DNA of 64,000 nucleotides from Schlegelella_A sp036496385 (GTDB taxonomy: Bacteria; Pseudomonadota; Gammaproteobacteria; Burkholderiales; Burkholderiaceae_C): contig DASXLD010000094.1 in assembly GCA_036496385.1 (NCBI GenBank), positions 79,840 through 143,839 of the forward strand, in the 5' to 3' direction. This document shows positions 9,669 through 17,657 of the stretch, piece by piece. The notes beneath the pieces were generated by a model. It was not told the origin of the DNA and did not search any database. It worked only from the letters and a program-made list of their open reading frames with translations. Both the position numbers and the translations under genes were made by a program. Each line of letters opens with the position of its first letter. The first letter of the stretch is position 1.

Positions 9669-10296
9669 CGGCGGGCGCGCCTGGGCCGCGCTCGCTCTCG
9701 CGCTCGCGGCCGCCGCACTTCTCGTGTCCGCCGCCCCGGCTTCGTCGATCGACGCGCTCGACTGGCAACCTGCGCTCGCCTGGCGCGAGCCGTGGCGGGC
9801 CTTGACTGCCGCCTTCGTCCACTACAGCGCACTCCATCTGCTCGCCAATCTCGCCGGCACGGCCCTCGTCGGCGCGCTCGGCTGGTTCGCGCGCGTGCCG
9901 TGGCCGATCGCCATGGCCTGGCTGGTCGCCTGGCCGCTGACGCAATTCGGACTGCTCGCCCGACCCGATCTGCTCCACTACGGCGGCCTGTCGGGCGTCC
10001 TCCACGCCGGCGTCGCCTGCGTCGGCTGGCAGCTCGCGCTGCATGCGAACGGCACCCGACGCACGATCGGTGCGCTCGTTCTCGCGGTCCTTGCGATGAA
10101 GGTGATGAGCGAAGCACCGTGGGGCGCGCCGTTGCGCCAGCCGCCCGGCTGGGACATCGCGACGGCGCCGTTCGCCCATGCCAGCGGACTCGTCTCGGGC
10201 CTGGTCGCGGCCTCTCTTTGCGATGCGCTATCGACGCTCGCGCGGCGCGCCCTGCCACGCGTGGGCGACACCATGCGCGGCGTTGACCGGCCGTAG
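9652..10296 (+). CDS. rrtA: Rhombosortase (rhomboid-family GlyGly-CTERM protease)
   Basis: Rhombosortases are intramembrane serine proteases that process proteins carrying a C-terminal GlyGly-CTERM tail before they reach the cell surface. The 214-residue product is mostly membrane-embedded (about six segments). It shows the family pattern: WRALTAAFVHYSALHLLANLAG near the N-terminus, the serine motif GGLSGVLHAG, AMKVMSEAPWG, and the catalytic-His helix FAHASGLVSGL. No ATG precedes the conserved region, so I choose the GTG at 9652, inside the last codons of glnE; a later GTG near 9724 is possible but would cut the first helix. The EamA gene follows after one base. I see no GlyGly-CTERM substrate in the window. 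Confidence 0.75.
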   Translation: MPSSADGGRAWAALALALAAAALLVSAAPASSIDALDWQPALAWREPWRALTAAFVHYSALHLLANLAGTALVGALGWFARVPWPIAMAWLVAWPLTQFGLLARPDLLHYGGLSGVLHAGVACVGWQLALHANGTRRTIGALVLAVLAMKVMSEAPWGAPLRQPPGWDIATAPFAHASGLVSGLVAASLCDALSTLARRALPRVGDTMRGVDRP

Positions 10297-10297
10297 C

Positions 10298-11206
10298 ATG
10301 ACCGCGATGCGCGAACGCAAGAGTCACCTCGACGCGATCGCCGTCGCCAGCCTGATCGGCTGCTGCTTTCTCTGGGGCCTGAACCAGGTCGCTGCCAAGG
10401 CGGCACTGCCCGAGATCGGCGCGCTCTGGCAGGCGGCGCTGCGCTCGACCGGAGCGACCCTGCTCCTCTGGCTGTGGGCGAGGTCGCGCGCGATTCCCCT
10501 GTTCGAACACGACCGGACGCTCGCCGGCGGCCTCGTCGCCGGCGCCCTGTTCGCCGCCGAGTTCTTCTGCATCTTCGTCGGCCTGCAGTTCACGACCGCG
10601 TCGCGGATGGTCGTCTTCATCTACATCGCGCCGTTCGTCGTTGCCCTCGGCATGCCGCTGATCGCGAGCTCGGAGCGGCTGAATGTCGTCCAGAGCGTCG
10701 GCCTCGTCGTTGCGTTTGCCGGCGTCGCCTGGGCGTTCTCGGAAGGCTTCTCGCAGCCCGCGGCCGGACCGAGGCAGTGGCTCGGCGACGCGCTCGGCGT
10801 CCTCGCCGGCATCCTCTGGGGCGCGACGACGCTGGCGATCCGAGCCTCGAAGCTGAGCCACGCGACGGCGGAGAAGACGCTCGTCTACCAGCTCGCCGTC
10901 TCGGCGCTCCTGCTCCTCGTCGCCGCCGCGCTCACGGCCTCGCCGCCGCCGCTGCCGCGGCTGTCGCCGCTCGCCTGGAGCTCGCTTGCGTTTCAAATCG
11001 TCATCGTGAGCTTCGCCAGCTACCTCGTCTGGTTCTGGCTCGTCCGCAACTACCCGGCGACGCGGCTCGCCTCGTTCACGATGCTGACGCCGGTGTTCGG
11101 CCTCGCCCTCGGCGCGCTGCTGCTCGCCGAGCCGATCACGGCGCGGCTGCTGATCGCGCTCGTCGCCGTCGCCGCGGGGATCTTCCTCGTCAACCGCAAG
11201 ACGTGA
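10298..11206 (+). CDS. EamA/DMT family transporter
   Basis: The 302-residue protein has ten predicted transmembrane helices in two repeated five-helix EamA units, typical of the drug/metabolite transporter superfamily. Visible family features include GCCFLWGLNQVAAKAAL at the first helix, LQFTTASRMVVFIYIAPF closing the first repeat, and PATRLASFTMLTPVFGLALG in the second. The start is the ATG at 10298, one base after the rhombosortase stop; another ATG lies 9 bp later. The substrate cannot be told from sequence, as family members export amino acids, sugars or metabolites. The downstream gene overlaps by GTGA, making a three-gene coupled unit. Confidence 0.85.
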   Translation: MTAMRERKSHLDAIAVASLIGCCFLWGLNQVAAKAALPEIGALWQAALRSTGATLLLWLWARSRAIPLFEHDRTLAGGLVAGALFAAEFFCIFVGLQFTTASRMVVFIYIAPFVVALGMPLIASSERLNVVQSVGLVVAFAGVAWAFSEGFSQPAAGPRQWLGDALGVLAGILWGATTLAIRASKLSHATAEKTLVYQLAVSALLLLVAAALTASPPPLPRLSPLAWSSLAFQIVIVSFASYLVWFWLVRNYPATRLASFTMLTPVFGLALGALLLAEPITARLLIALVAVAAGIFLVNRKT

Positions 11207-11739
11207 TCGCCGTCGTCGCCACGATCGTCGTGCGCCTCGCCGCCTGCACGCTGGTGTCGTGGCTGGTCTGGCGATCGTTCGGCGCAGCCCCGATGGTGGC
11301 GACGCTGCCGCTGTTCGGGATCGCGCTCGCGCGGCCGCTGCTCGACCTCGCGAGCGAGCTGCGCCACACGATGAATCGTGCCCACTGGCGCGACGTCGAA
11401 GGCCGCCACTACGCGTACCGCGGCCGGCCGGTGCACGTCATCGAGGACGACGACCATGGCCGGTGGGTTCACCTCGCCGACGTGCGTGCGATCGTCGGCT
11501 TCACTGCCAGCGACGGCGCCCTCGCGATCACGTATCCCGAGGGCGTGGCGCGCATCGGGCGCCCGCCCGAGCCGCACTTGCGCGACGAAGCTCTGCTCGC
11601 CCACCTCGCGAAGGAGCGCTCGCCGGAAGCGCTGCGGCTGCGCCATTGGGTCGAGCGCGAGATCGTCTTCCCGGCGCGGCGCGAGCGCGACCGGCTCGGC
11701 ATTCGTGCCGCCGCGCCCGACCCGGGCGACGGCGATTGA
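11203..11739 (+). CDS. Unknown membrane protein with a possible BRO/KilA-like soluble domain
   Basis: A GTG start overlaps the stop of the EamA gene (GTGA). The 178-residue product has two short hydrophobic segments (about residues 4-24 and 31-50). A soluble region follows: GRPVHVIEDDDHGRWVHLADVR (as two parts, residues 74-95), YPEGVARIGRPPEPHLRDEA, and a C-terminal basic helix LRLRHWVEREIVFPARRER. The order (beta-strands, WVxLADVRxIVG, then LRLRHWVEREI) is reminiscent of BRO/KilA-N antirepressor domains, where a W-x-x-DV motif precedes a FR-W---E-LP helix. I see this only as a resemblance and do not assign a function. Confidence 0.6.
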   Translation: MIAVVATIVVRLAACTLVSWLVWRSFGAAPMVATLPLFGIALARPLLDLASELRHTMNRAHWRDVEGRHYAYRGRPVHVIEDDDHGRWVHLADVRAIVGFTASDGALAITYPEGVARIGRPPEPHLRDEALLAHLAKERSPEALRLRHWVEREIVFPARRERDRLGIRAAAPDPGDGD

Positions 11740-11758
11740 GCGTTTCGCGACCCGCCGT

Positions 11759-12235
11759 TCAGCCGCGGATGCGGGCGACGAGCGCGGTCGTCGAATAGCC
11801 GTCCACGAACGGCAACGCGCGCGCCGCGCCGCCCCAGCTGCGCACCAGCGCCGTCTCGGCGAGCGCTTCGACATCGTAGTCGCCGCCCTTGACGTACAGC
11901 TGCGGGCGGACGATCTTCAGCAGCTCGAGTGGGGTCGATTCGTCGAACAAGGTGACGAGGCTGACGCTCGCGAGCGCGGCCAGGACGCAGGCGCGGTCGC
12001 CTTCGTTGTTGAGCGGCCGCTCGGGCGCCTTGCCGAGCAGGCGCGCCGACCGGTCGCTGTTGAGGCCGATGACGAGGCTCGCGCCCTCGGCACGCGCCCG
12101 CGCGAGATAGGTGACGTGGCCGCGATGGAGGATGTCGAAGACGCCGTTCGTGAACACGATCGGCCGCGCCAGCTCGGCGAGGCGCGACGGCAGCTCGGCA
12201 CGCGGGCAGAGCTTGGCGACGAAATCGGGAAGCAC
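11759..12235 (-). CDS. rfaE2: D-glycero-beta-D-manno-heptose 1-phosphate adenylyltransferase
   Basis: This 158-residue nucleotidyltransferase corresponds to the C-terminal half of E. coli HldE and makes ADP-heptose for the LPS inner core. The signature FTNGVFDILHRGHVTYL holds the HxGH nucleotide-binding motif. LVIGLNSDRSARLLGK and PQLYVKGGDYD are also typical. In betaproteobacteria the kinase (rfaE1) and adenylyltransferase are usually separate genes, as here; the kinase is not in the window. The start is a GTG at 12235 (VLPDFVAKL); the longer open frame upstream is Arg-rich and unlike the family. It is convergent with the preceding membrane-protein gene, with a 19-bp gap. Confidence 0.92.
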   Translation of the reverse strand: MLPDFVAKLCPRAELPSRLAELARPIVFTNGVFDILHRGHVTYLARARAEGASLVIGLNSDRSARLLGKAPERPLNNEGDRACVLAALASVSLVTLFDESTPLELLKIVRPQLYVKGGDYDVEALAETALVRSWGGAARALPFVDGYSTTALVARIRG

Positions 12236-12388
12236 GCGGCGATTGTCGCGCGTCGCTCCGCGATCGCGGTCCGCGGTTCGCGGTCCTGGTGCCCGGACAT
12301 GACGAACGCGCAGGATAAGATCGCCCGGCTCGGCGCGAGCTCGGGTGCGTCGGGATGGGGAGCGACCTCGAGCGGAGGAATCGACGCG

Positions 12389-13045
12389 ATGCTCGTGCTG
12401 TGCGGACTGCCGATTTCGAACTACTACAGCAAGGTCAAGCTCGCTCTGCTCGAGAAGGGCGTCCCTTTCGAGGAGGAGCGGACCGGCGCCGCCGGCGTCG
12501 GCGCGCGCAACGAAGACGCGTTGCGCTCGTCGCCGCTCGGCAAGATCCCCTTCATCCGCACCGAGCAGGGCCCGCTCTGCGAGAGCCAGGCGATTCTCGA
12601 ATACATCGAGGCGGCGTGGCCCGAGCCGCCACTCCTGCCGAAAGATCCGTACGCAGCGGCGAAGGTCCGCGAGCTGATCGCGTTCATCGACCTGCACGTC
12701 GAGCTGGTCGCGCGCGAGCTCTACCCGAAGGCGTTCTTCGGCGGCTCGATCGAAGACCGCGATGCCGCCCGCGTCAGGAAGCGCCTCGAGCGCAATATCG
12801 CCGCGCTTGCCCGCCTCGTCCGCTTCGATCCGTACATCGCCGGCTCGACGTTCACGCAAGCTGACTGCGCCGCCTGGGCGTCGTTCGGCGTCATCACGAT
12901 GGCGACCCAGGCGATCTACGGCGAAGACCTGCTGGTCGCCGGCGGCATCGACTGGAAGCCGTACTCGCGACGCCTCGGCGAGCGGGCGAGCGTGCAGAGG
13001 GTCGTCGCCGACCGCAAGGCCGCCCAGGACCGTGCCAAGGCCTGA
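12389..13045 (+). CDS. Glutathione S-transferase family protein
   Basis: The 218-residue protein has a thioredoxin-like N-terminal domain (MLVLCGLPISNYYSKVKLAL) with the cis-proline/ESQAILEYIE glutathione-binding segment. An all-helical C-terminal domain includes the FTQADCAAW motif. The ATG at 12389 is preceded by CGGAGGA at suitable spacing, which decides the start over the long open upstream frame. The substrate is unknown; roles in detoxification or stress are possible. It is a single-gene unit between rfaE2 (divergent) and the convergent ferritin-like gene. Confidence 0.88.
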   Translation: MLVLCGLPISNYYSKVKLALLEKGVPFEEERTGAAGVGARNEDALRSSPLGKIPFIRTEQGPLCESQAILEYIEAAWPEPPLLPKDPYAAAKVRELIAFIDLHVELVARELYPKAFFGGSIEDRDAARVRKRLERNIAALARLVRFDPYIAGSTFTQADCAAWASFGVITMATQAIYGEDLLVAGGIDWKPYSRRLGERASVQRVVADRKAAQDRAKA

Positions 13046-13067
13046 CGCGCGGCCCGCGACGCGCCGG

Positions 13068-13943
13068 TCAGGCCGGCTGGCTGCCGGCCGCTGGTGTTGC
13101 GACCGCCGTCGCCGCGATGGCCGCCAGCAGCTCCTTGCGGTAGCGGTTCAGCTCCTGGACGCTGGCGAAGCTGCGTTCGAGGAGGACGCCGAGGTTGTGC
13201 AGGATGCGCCCCGTGACCTTGTTCTCCCAGGCAGTGTCGAACTGGATCTGGGCATCGAGCCAGTGCTGCAGCCACTCGGGATCGGGCAATCGGCTCTGGA
13301 TCGTGTCGCGCGGGAAGAGCTGGGTGTTGACGTGCAGGTTGGTCGGGTGCAGCGCCTGCGCCGTGCGACGCGCGCTCGCCATCAGCACGCCGACCTTGGC
13401 GAAGGCGGCGCGTGCCTCGTCGCCGAACCTGGTCATCGCCCGCTTCATGTAGCGCAGATAGGCACCGCCGTGGCGCGCCTCGTCGCGGGCGAGAGTTTCG
13501 TAGATCGCCTGGATCACGGGCTCGGTGTGCCACTCGGCGGCGCACCGGTACCAATGATTGAGACGGATCTCGCCGCAGAAGTGAAGCATCAGCGTCTCGA
13601 GCGCCGGCGCAGGATCGAACGAGAAGCGGACCGCGTGCAGCTCGGCCTCGGTCGGCACGAGGTCGGGCCGAAATCGCCGCAGGTATTCCATCAGCACGAG
13701 CGAATGCTTCTGCTCTTCGAAGAACCAGACGCTCACGAACGCGGAGAAGTCGCTGTCGTCGCGGTTGTCGCGCAGGAACATCTCGGTCGCAGGCAACGCC
13801 GCCCATTCGGTGATGGCGTTCATCTTGATCGTCTGCGCCTGCTCTTCGGTGAGACTGGTGGCCTCGAAGCGTCCCCACGGGATGTCGTCGTCCATGTTCC
13901 AGCGGACGGCTTCGAGCTGCTTGAAGAGTTCGGGATAGAGCAT
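13068..13943 (-). CDS. Ferritin-like diiron protein (acyl-ACP desaturase-type)
   Basis: The 291-residue, mostly helical protein has a four-helix-bundle diiron pattern. FFEEQKHSLVLMEYLRR supplies one E-x-x-H and LARDEARHGGAYLRYMKR the second. Additional acidic residues lie in ITEWAALPATEMFL and in FCGEIRLNHWYR. This pattern fits soluble acyl-ACP desaturase/ferritin-like proteins, which introduce double bonds or otherwise oxidise acyl chains; the exact reaction cannot be stated. AAAGG lies upstream of the ATG. The last 15 residues are Ala/Pro-rich. It is divergent, across a 382-bp repeat-rich gap, from an operon whose products also look lipid-modifying, so a shared role in fatty-acid adaptation is plausible but inferred. 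Confidence 0.7.
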   Translation of the reverse strand: MLYPELFKQLEAVRWNMDDDIPWGRFEATSLTEEQAQTIKMNAITEWAALPATEMFLRDNRDDSDFSAFVSVWFFEEQKHSLVLMEYLRRFRPDLVPTEAELHAVRFSFDPAPALETLMLHFCGEIRLNHWYRCAAEWHTEPVIQAIYETLARDEARHGGAYLRYMKRAMTRFGDEARAAFAKVGVLMASARRTAQALHPTNLHVNTQLFPRDTIQSRLPDPEWLQHWLDAQIQFDTAWENKVTGRILHNLGVLLERSFASVQELNRYRKELLAAIAATAVATPAAGSQPA

Positions 13944-14122
13944 CGGGGCGGCCTTTCGGCCGGGCGAAGTGTAGGCGTTCGACCCGTGTTCGCCGGCCCG
14001 AGAGCGGGTCAGCCGGGGTGCGCAAAGGAGCGTTCGATCGCTTGGGAATGAAAGGATTTCGCAGCCGCCGGGAACTCATGGCGCCTTCGCGCGTCAGAGG
14101 GAGACGACGTGCCCGGCACTGG

Positions 14123-14144
14123 GCGTCGCACCTTGGTGCGACGC
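14123..14144. repeat. Perfect 10-bp inverted repeat with TT centre
   Basis: The arms GCGTCGCACC and GGTGCGACGC flank a central TT. The size and symmetry could suit a dimeric repressor operator or a REP-like hairpin. It lies 180 bp upstream of the FAD-enzyme operon and the same distance upstream of the ferritin-like gene. No U-tract follows on either strand, so a terminator is less likely. Confidence 0.6.
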
Positions 14145-14179
14145 GCGGCGCTGGCACGACGAACCGGTTTTCGTCGCGG

Positions 14180-14200
14180 AGCCGGCCGGTCCTGCCGGCT
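14180..14200. repeat. 7-bp inverted repeat (AGCCGGC/GCCGGCT)
   Basis: The arms AGCCGGC and GCCGGCT enclose a 7-nt loop, just before the pyrimidine tract. Together with the neighbouring repeat it gives this gap a REP/BIME-like look. Short GC-rich repeats arise easily at 70% GC. Confidence 0.4.
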
Positions 14201-14225
14201 GAAATCCCTGGGGGGTTCTCCTCCT

Positions 14226-14247
14226 CCCTCCTCCCTCCCTCGTTCCC
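14226..14247 (-). other. Potential G-quadruplex on the minus strand
   Basis: On the plus strand four CCC runs lie at 14226-14228, 14233-14235, 14237-14239 and 14245-14247, inside a nearly pure pyrimidine tract starting at 14216. The minus strand therefore reads GGG-N5-GGG-N1-GGG-N4-GGG, which satisfies the usual G4 pattern. It would lie in the upstream region or 5' leader of the ferritin-like gene. Confidence 0.5.
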
Positions 14248-14325
14248 TCGGGGGCGCTCGGCGACACCTTTCTTGATGGCACGGCGCCCGCTCCCCGGCG
14301 GGCGCGCCCCTGTCCGCACCCGGCG

Positions 14326-15630
14326 ATGAAGCGAATCGCAGTCGTCGGTTCGGGAATCGCCGGCCTGGCCGCGGCGCGCGGCCTCGCCCGATCCGCCCAA
14401 GTCACTCTCTACGAGGCCGGCGACCATTTCGGTGGCCACACCCACACCGTCGACGTCACCCTCGAGCGCCGCACGCACGGCGTCGACACCGGCTTCCTGG
14501 TCTTCAACGAACGCAACTACCCGTTGCTGACGGCGCTCTTCGCCGAGCTCGGCATCCAGACCGCGCCGGCCGAGATGTCGTTCTCGGCCCAGATCCCGGC
14601 GGCGGGAATCGAGTGGAGCGGATCTGGCGCCGCCGGCGTCTTCGCGCAGCGCTCGAACCTGCTGCGACCCACGTTCTGGAACATGCTCGCGGAGATCGCG
14701 CGCTTCAACCGGATCGCGACACGGCTCGTCCGTGAACAGCCGACCCCGGGCCGCGCCGAGCTCGACGATGGCGTCGGCGACTTCCTCGATGCGCACCGTT
14801 TCTCGACTGCGTTTCGCGACTGGTATTTCCTGCCGATGGTCGGCTCGATCTGGTCGTGCCCCACCGGGCAGATGCTGCGTTTCCCGGTCGCGCCGCTGCT
14901 GCGCTTCTGCGCCGACCACGGCCTGTTGCAGATCCGCGGCAGGCCGCAATGGCGATCGGTGCGTGGCGGCGCGTCGACCTACGTCGACAAGATGCTCGAC
15001 GCGATCCCCGATGCCCGCCTCGCGACGCCCGTGCGGCAGCTCGGCCGGCCGGCGAGCGGCGGAGTCGATGTCTTGACGGCGCAAGGCAGCGAGCGCTACG
15101 ACGCGGTGGTCCTCGCCTGCCACAGCGACCAGTCGCTCGCCTTGCTCGCCGATCCGAGCGACGACGAGCGCGAGATCCTCGGCGCGATCCGCTGGCAGCG
15201 CAACCGCGCCGTCCTGCACAGCGACGCGCGGGTCCTGCCCGAACGCAAGGACGCCTGGGCCGCCTGGAACTACGAGCGGCCGCGCGACCCCGAGGCCGCC
15301 GCCGCGGCGGTATGCGTGCACTACCTCCTCAACCGGCTGCAGGCGCTACCGTTCGAGACGCCGGTGATCGTTTCGCTCAATCCGCTTTACGAACCGGCGT
15401 CGGCGCTGGTGCAGGGCGAGTTCCACTACGCGCATCCGGTGTTCGACCGGCGCGCGATCGCGGCGCAGGCGCGCCTGTCAGCCCTGCAAGGGCAACGCGG
15501 CCTCTGGTATTGCGGTGCCTGGACGGGCCTCGGCTTCCACGAGGACGGCCTGGCGTCAGCGCTCGCGGTGTGCAGGGCGCTCGGCGACGACCTCGCATCG
15601 CCCGCTGCCGCGGCGACGGCGCCGCGATGA
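14326..15630 (+). CDS. FAD-dependent amine-oxidase-like protein
   Basis: The 434-residue flavoprotein begins with a dinucleotide-binding motif (AVVGSGIAGLAAARGLA) and the adjacent acidic strand end LYEAGDHFGGHTHTV. It ends with a C-terminal FAD motif (GLWYCGAWTGLGFHEDGLASA). It belongs to the NAD/FAD-utilising, amine oxidase/desaturase-like group almost always found beside DUF1365 and cyclopropane-synthase-like genes. In alphaproteobacteria such clusters have been linked to singlet-oxygen and membrane-lipid responses. The reaction is not established; an oxidation or isomerisation of a membrane acyl chain is a reasonable guess. The stop overlaps the DUF1365 ATG (ATGA). No sigma factor/ChrR pair is present here. 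Confidence 0.82.
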   Translation: MKRIAVVGSGIAGLAAARGLARSAQVTLYEAGDHFGGHTHTVDVTLERRTHGVDTGFLVFNERNYPLLTALFAELGIQTAPAEMSFSAQIPAAGIEWSGSGAAGVFAQRSNLLRPTFWNMLAEIARFNRIATRLVREQPTPGRAELDDGVGDFLDAHRFSTAFRDWYFLPMVGSIWSCPTGQMLRFPVAPLLRFCADHGLLQIRGRPQWRSVRGGASTYVDKMLDAIPDARLATPVRQLGRPASGGVDVLTAQGSERYDAVVLACHSDQSLALLADPSDDEREILGAIRWQRNRAVLHSDARVLPERKDAWAAWNYERPRDPEAAAAAVCVHYLLNRLQALPFETPVIVSLNPLYEPASALVQGEFHYAHPVFDRRAIAAQARLSALQGQRGLWYCGAWTGLGFHEDGLASALAVCRALGDDLASPAAAATAPR

Positions 15631-16424
15631 GCGCGCCGCACCCCGGCCCCATGCTCGGCATCGGCGAGGTGCGCCACGCGCGTGTCCGGCCGGTCGGCAA
15701 CGTGTTTGCCTATCCGACCTACTTCCTGATGCTGCCGCTGCGGACGCTGCGCGAGCGACCGTCTCCCGAGCTTGCTCGCAACCGTTTCGCCGCAGTCAGC
15801 TTCCACGACGCCGACCACGGCGACGGCGGCGCCGACTGCCTCGCCTGGCTGGACGAGATGCTTGCCCGGGAAGGCGTCGGCGACGCTGGCGGCGAGGTCT
15901 GGCTGCAGTGCTATCCGCGCGTCCTCGGCTTCGCTTTCAAGCCGGTCAGCTTCTGGTTCTGCCATCGCGTCGACGGCACGCTGGCAGCAGTCGTCGCCGA
16001 GGTGAACAACACCTTCGGCGAGCGCCACTGCTACCTCCTGCAGGGCGACGGGCTGGGATCGGGTCGCGCGATCCGCGTCGCCAAGGCGTTCCACGTCTCG
16101 CCGTTCTGCCGGGTGGCGGGCGAGTACCGCTTCCGCTTCCTGCGCAGCGATGCGCATCCGATCGGCCCCCGGCGGCGTATCGGGCTGGCGAGGACTCTTG
16201 CCTGCATCGACCACCATGACGAACAAGGCCTGCTCCTCAAGACGAGCATCTCCGGCGCGCTCACCCCGCTTTCGACGCGCGCCGTCGCCCGCGTGTTCGT
16301 CACGACCCCGCTGTTGACGGTGGCGATCGTGGCACGCATCCATTGGCAGGCGTTGAAGCTCTGGCGGCGCCGGGTCCCGGTCGTCCGCAAGCCGGCGCCG
16401 CCGCTGTCGTCGCCGACTCGCTGA
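15627..16424 (+). CDS. DUF1365 family protein
   Basis: The 265-residue protein shows the DUF1365 landmarks: GEVRHARVRPVGNVFAYPTY at the N-terminus, QCYPRVLGFAFKPVSFWFC in the middle, VAEVNNTFGERHCYLL, and KAFHVSPFC. The ATG at 15627 overlaps the previous stop. The family has no proven biochemical activity but travels with FAD amine-oxidase-like and CFA-like genes, so a step in modifying phospholipid acyl chains is inferred. The C-terminal part has one hydrophobic stretch (VFVTTPLLTVAIVARIHW) that could be membrane-associated. Confidence 0.85.
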   Translation: MSAPHPGPMLGIGEVRHARVRPVGNVFAYPTYFLMLPLRTLRERPSPELARNRFAAVSFHDADHGDGGADCLAWLDEMLAREGVGDAGGEVWLQCYPRVLGFAFKPVSFWFCHRVDGTLAAVVAEVNNTFGERHCYLLQGDGLGSGRAIRVAKAFHVSPFCRVAGEYRFRFLRSDAHPIGPRRRIGLARTLACIDHHDEQGLLLKTSISGALTPLSTRAVARVFVTTPLLTVAIVARIHWQALKLWRRRVPVVRKPAPPLSSPTR

Positions 16425-16429
16425 CGCCG

Positions 16430-17647
16430 ATGACTGCTCTCGGCCGATCCTCGGCCGCGTCGTTCGCGCCGGTCCCGCCGACGTCGGCGCGCGTCGTCCT
16501 CGCGCTGCTCGCAAGACTGCGCCACGGCCGTCTCGACGTGCGACTGCCGGGCGGCGAGACGCTGCGTGCCGGCGGTGGCAACGACGGCCCGCGCGCCGGC
16601 ATCACGTTGCGCAACTGGCGGCCCTGCATCGCGGCGCTGCGCTCGGGCGACGTCGGCTTCGCCGAAAGCTACGTCGACGGCGACTGGACGACGCCGGACC
16701 TGCCTGCGCTGCTCACGCTGCTGACGGCCAACCGCGCCGACGTCGAAGCGATCGTCTACGGCAGCCGTTGGGGATCGTGGGTGCACCGCGTGCGCCATCT
16801 GCTGCGCCGCAACTCGAAACGCGGCTCGCGCCGCAACGTCCACGCCCACTACGACCTCGGCAACGACTTCTACCGCCTCTGGCTCGATCCGACGATGAGC
16901 TACAGCGGTGCCTGGTTCGCCGGCCGTCCCGGCGCCGACCTCGCCGGCGCGCAGCGCGCCAAGATGCGACGCGCCTTGCTGGCATGCGCCGTCCGTCAGG
17001 GCGACCGCGTGCTCGAGCTCGGCTGCGGCTGGGGCGCGCTCGCGCAATTGGCGGCCGAGGAGTTCGGCGCGCGCATCACCGGCGTGACGCTGTCGCACGA
17101 CCAGCTCGCATGGGCCGGGCGTCGCCTGGCCGACGCCGGCATCACCGCCGAGCTGCGCCTGCAGGACTACCGCGAGATCGAGGACGCTCCGTACGATGCC
17201 GTCGTCTCGATCGAGATGTTCGAGGCGGTCGGCCGGCGCTGGTGGCCGACGTTCTTCGCGACCCTGCGCAAGGCGCTGAAACCGGGCGGCAAGGCGTGCA
17301 TCCAGACGATCACGATCCGCGACGATCTGTTCGAGCGCTACGTCCGCTCGACCGACTTCATCCAGCAATACGTCTTTCCCGGCGGCCTGCTGCCGAGCCG
17401 GAGCGCCTTTCGTGCCGCTGCCGCAGCAGCCGGCCTCGAGGTCGTCGACGAGCTCGCGTTCGGCGCCGACTACGCCGAGACGCTGCGGCGCTGGCGGTCG
17501 CGCTTCGTGGCCGCGGAGGCGGCCGTCCGCGCGCTCGGCTTCGACTCCCGGTTCGTCCGCCTCTGGGACTTCTACCTCGCCTACTGCGAGGCCGCATTCG
17601 CGACCGGCAACACGACCGTCGTCCAGTTCACCCTGCGGCGGCCGTGA
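16430..17647 (+). CDS. Cyclopropane-fatty-acyl-phospholipid synthase family methyltransferase
   Basis: The 405-residue protein has the CFA layout: an N-terminal domain binding lipid (about residues 1-130), then VHAHYDLGNDFYRLWLDPTM (about 138-157) and the SAM-binding motif VLELGCGWGALAQ (about 194-206). SIEMFEAVG and the aromatic C-terminal region follow. Known relatives transfer a methyl or methylene group from SAM to double bonds in membrane phospholipids; in this operon type the product may not be a simple cyclopropane. I start at the ATG at 16430, 5 bp after DUF1365, since the upstream in-frame stretch is just the antiparallel reading of the previous gene. Confidence 0.85.
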   Translation: MTALGRSSAASFAPVPPTSARVVLALLARLRHGRLDVRLPGGETLRAGGGNDGPRAGITLRNWRPCIAALRSGDVGFAESYVDGDWTTPDLPALLTLLTANRADVEAIVYGSRWGSWVHRVRHLLRRNSKRGSRRNVHAHYDLGNDFYRLWLDPTMSYSGAWFAGRPGADLAGAQRAKMRRALLACAVRQGDRVLELGCGWGALAQLAAEEFGARITGVTLSHDQLAWAGRRLADAGITAELRLQDYREIEDAPYDAVVSIEMFEAVGRRWWPTFFATLRKALKPGGKACIQTITIRDDLFERYVRSTDFIQQYVFPGGLLPSRSAFRAAAAAAGLEVVDELAFGADYAETLRRWRSRFVAAEAAVRALGFDSRFVRLWDFYLAYCEAAFATGNTTVVQFTLRRP

Positions 17648-17657
17648 CGCGGACTCC

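Larger units (their letters stand above)
13944..14325. other. Repeat-rich intergenic region, no gene seen
   Basis: This 382-bp gap separates two divergent genes and must hold their promoters. I see no convincing -35/-10 pair and no open frame with protein-like composition. It holds two inverted repeats (14123-14144 and 14180-14200) and a pyrimidine tract with four CCC runs, each listed separately. Its skewed composition contrasts with the surrounding coding DNA. Confidence 0.6.
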
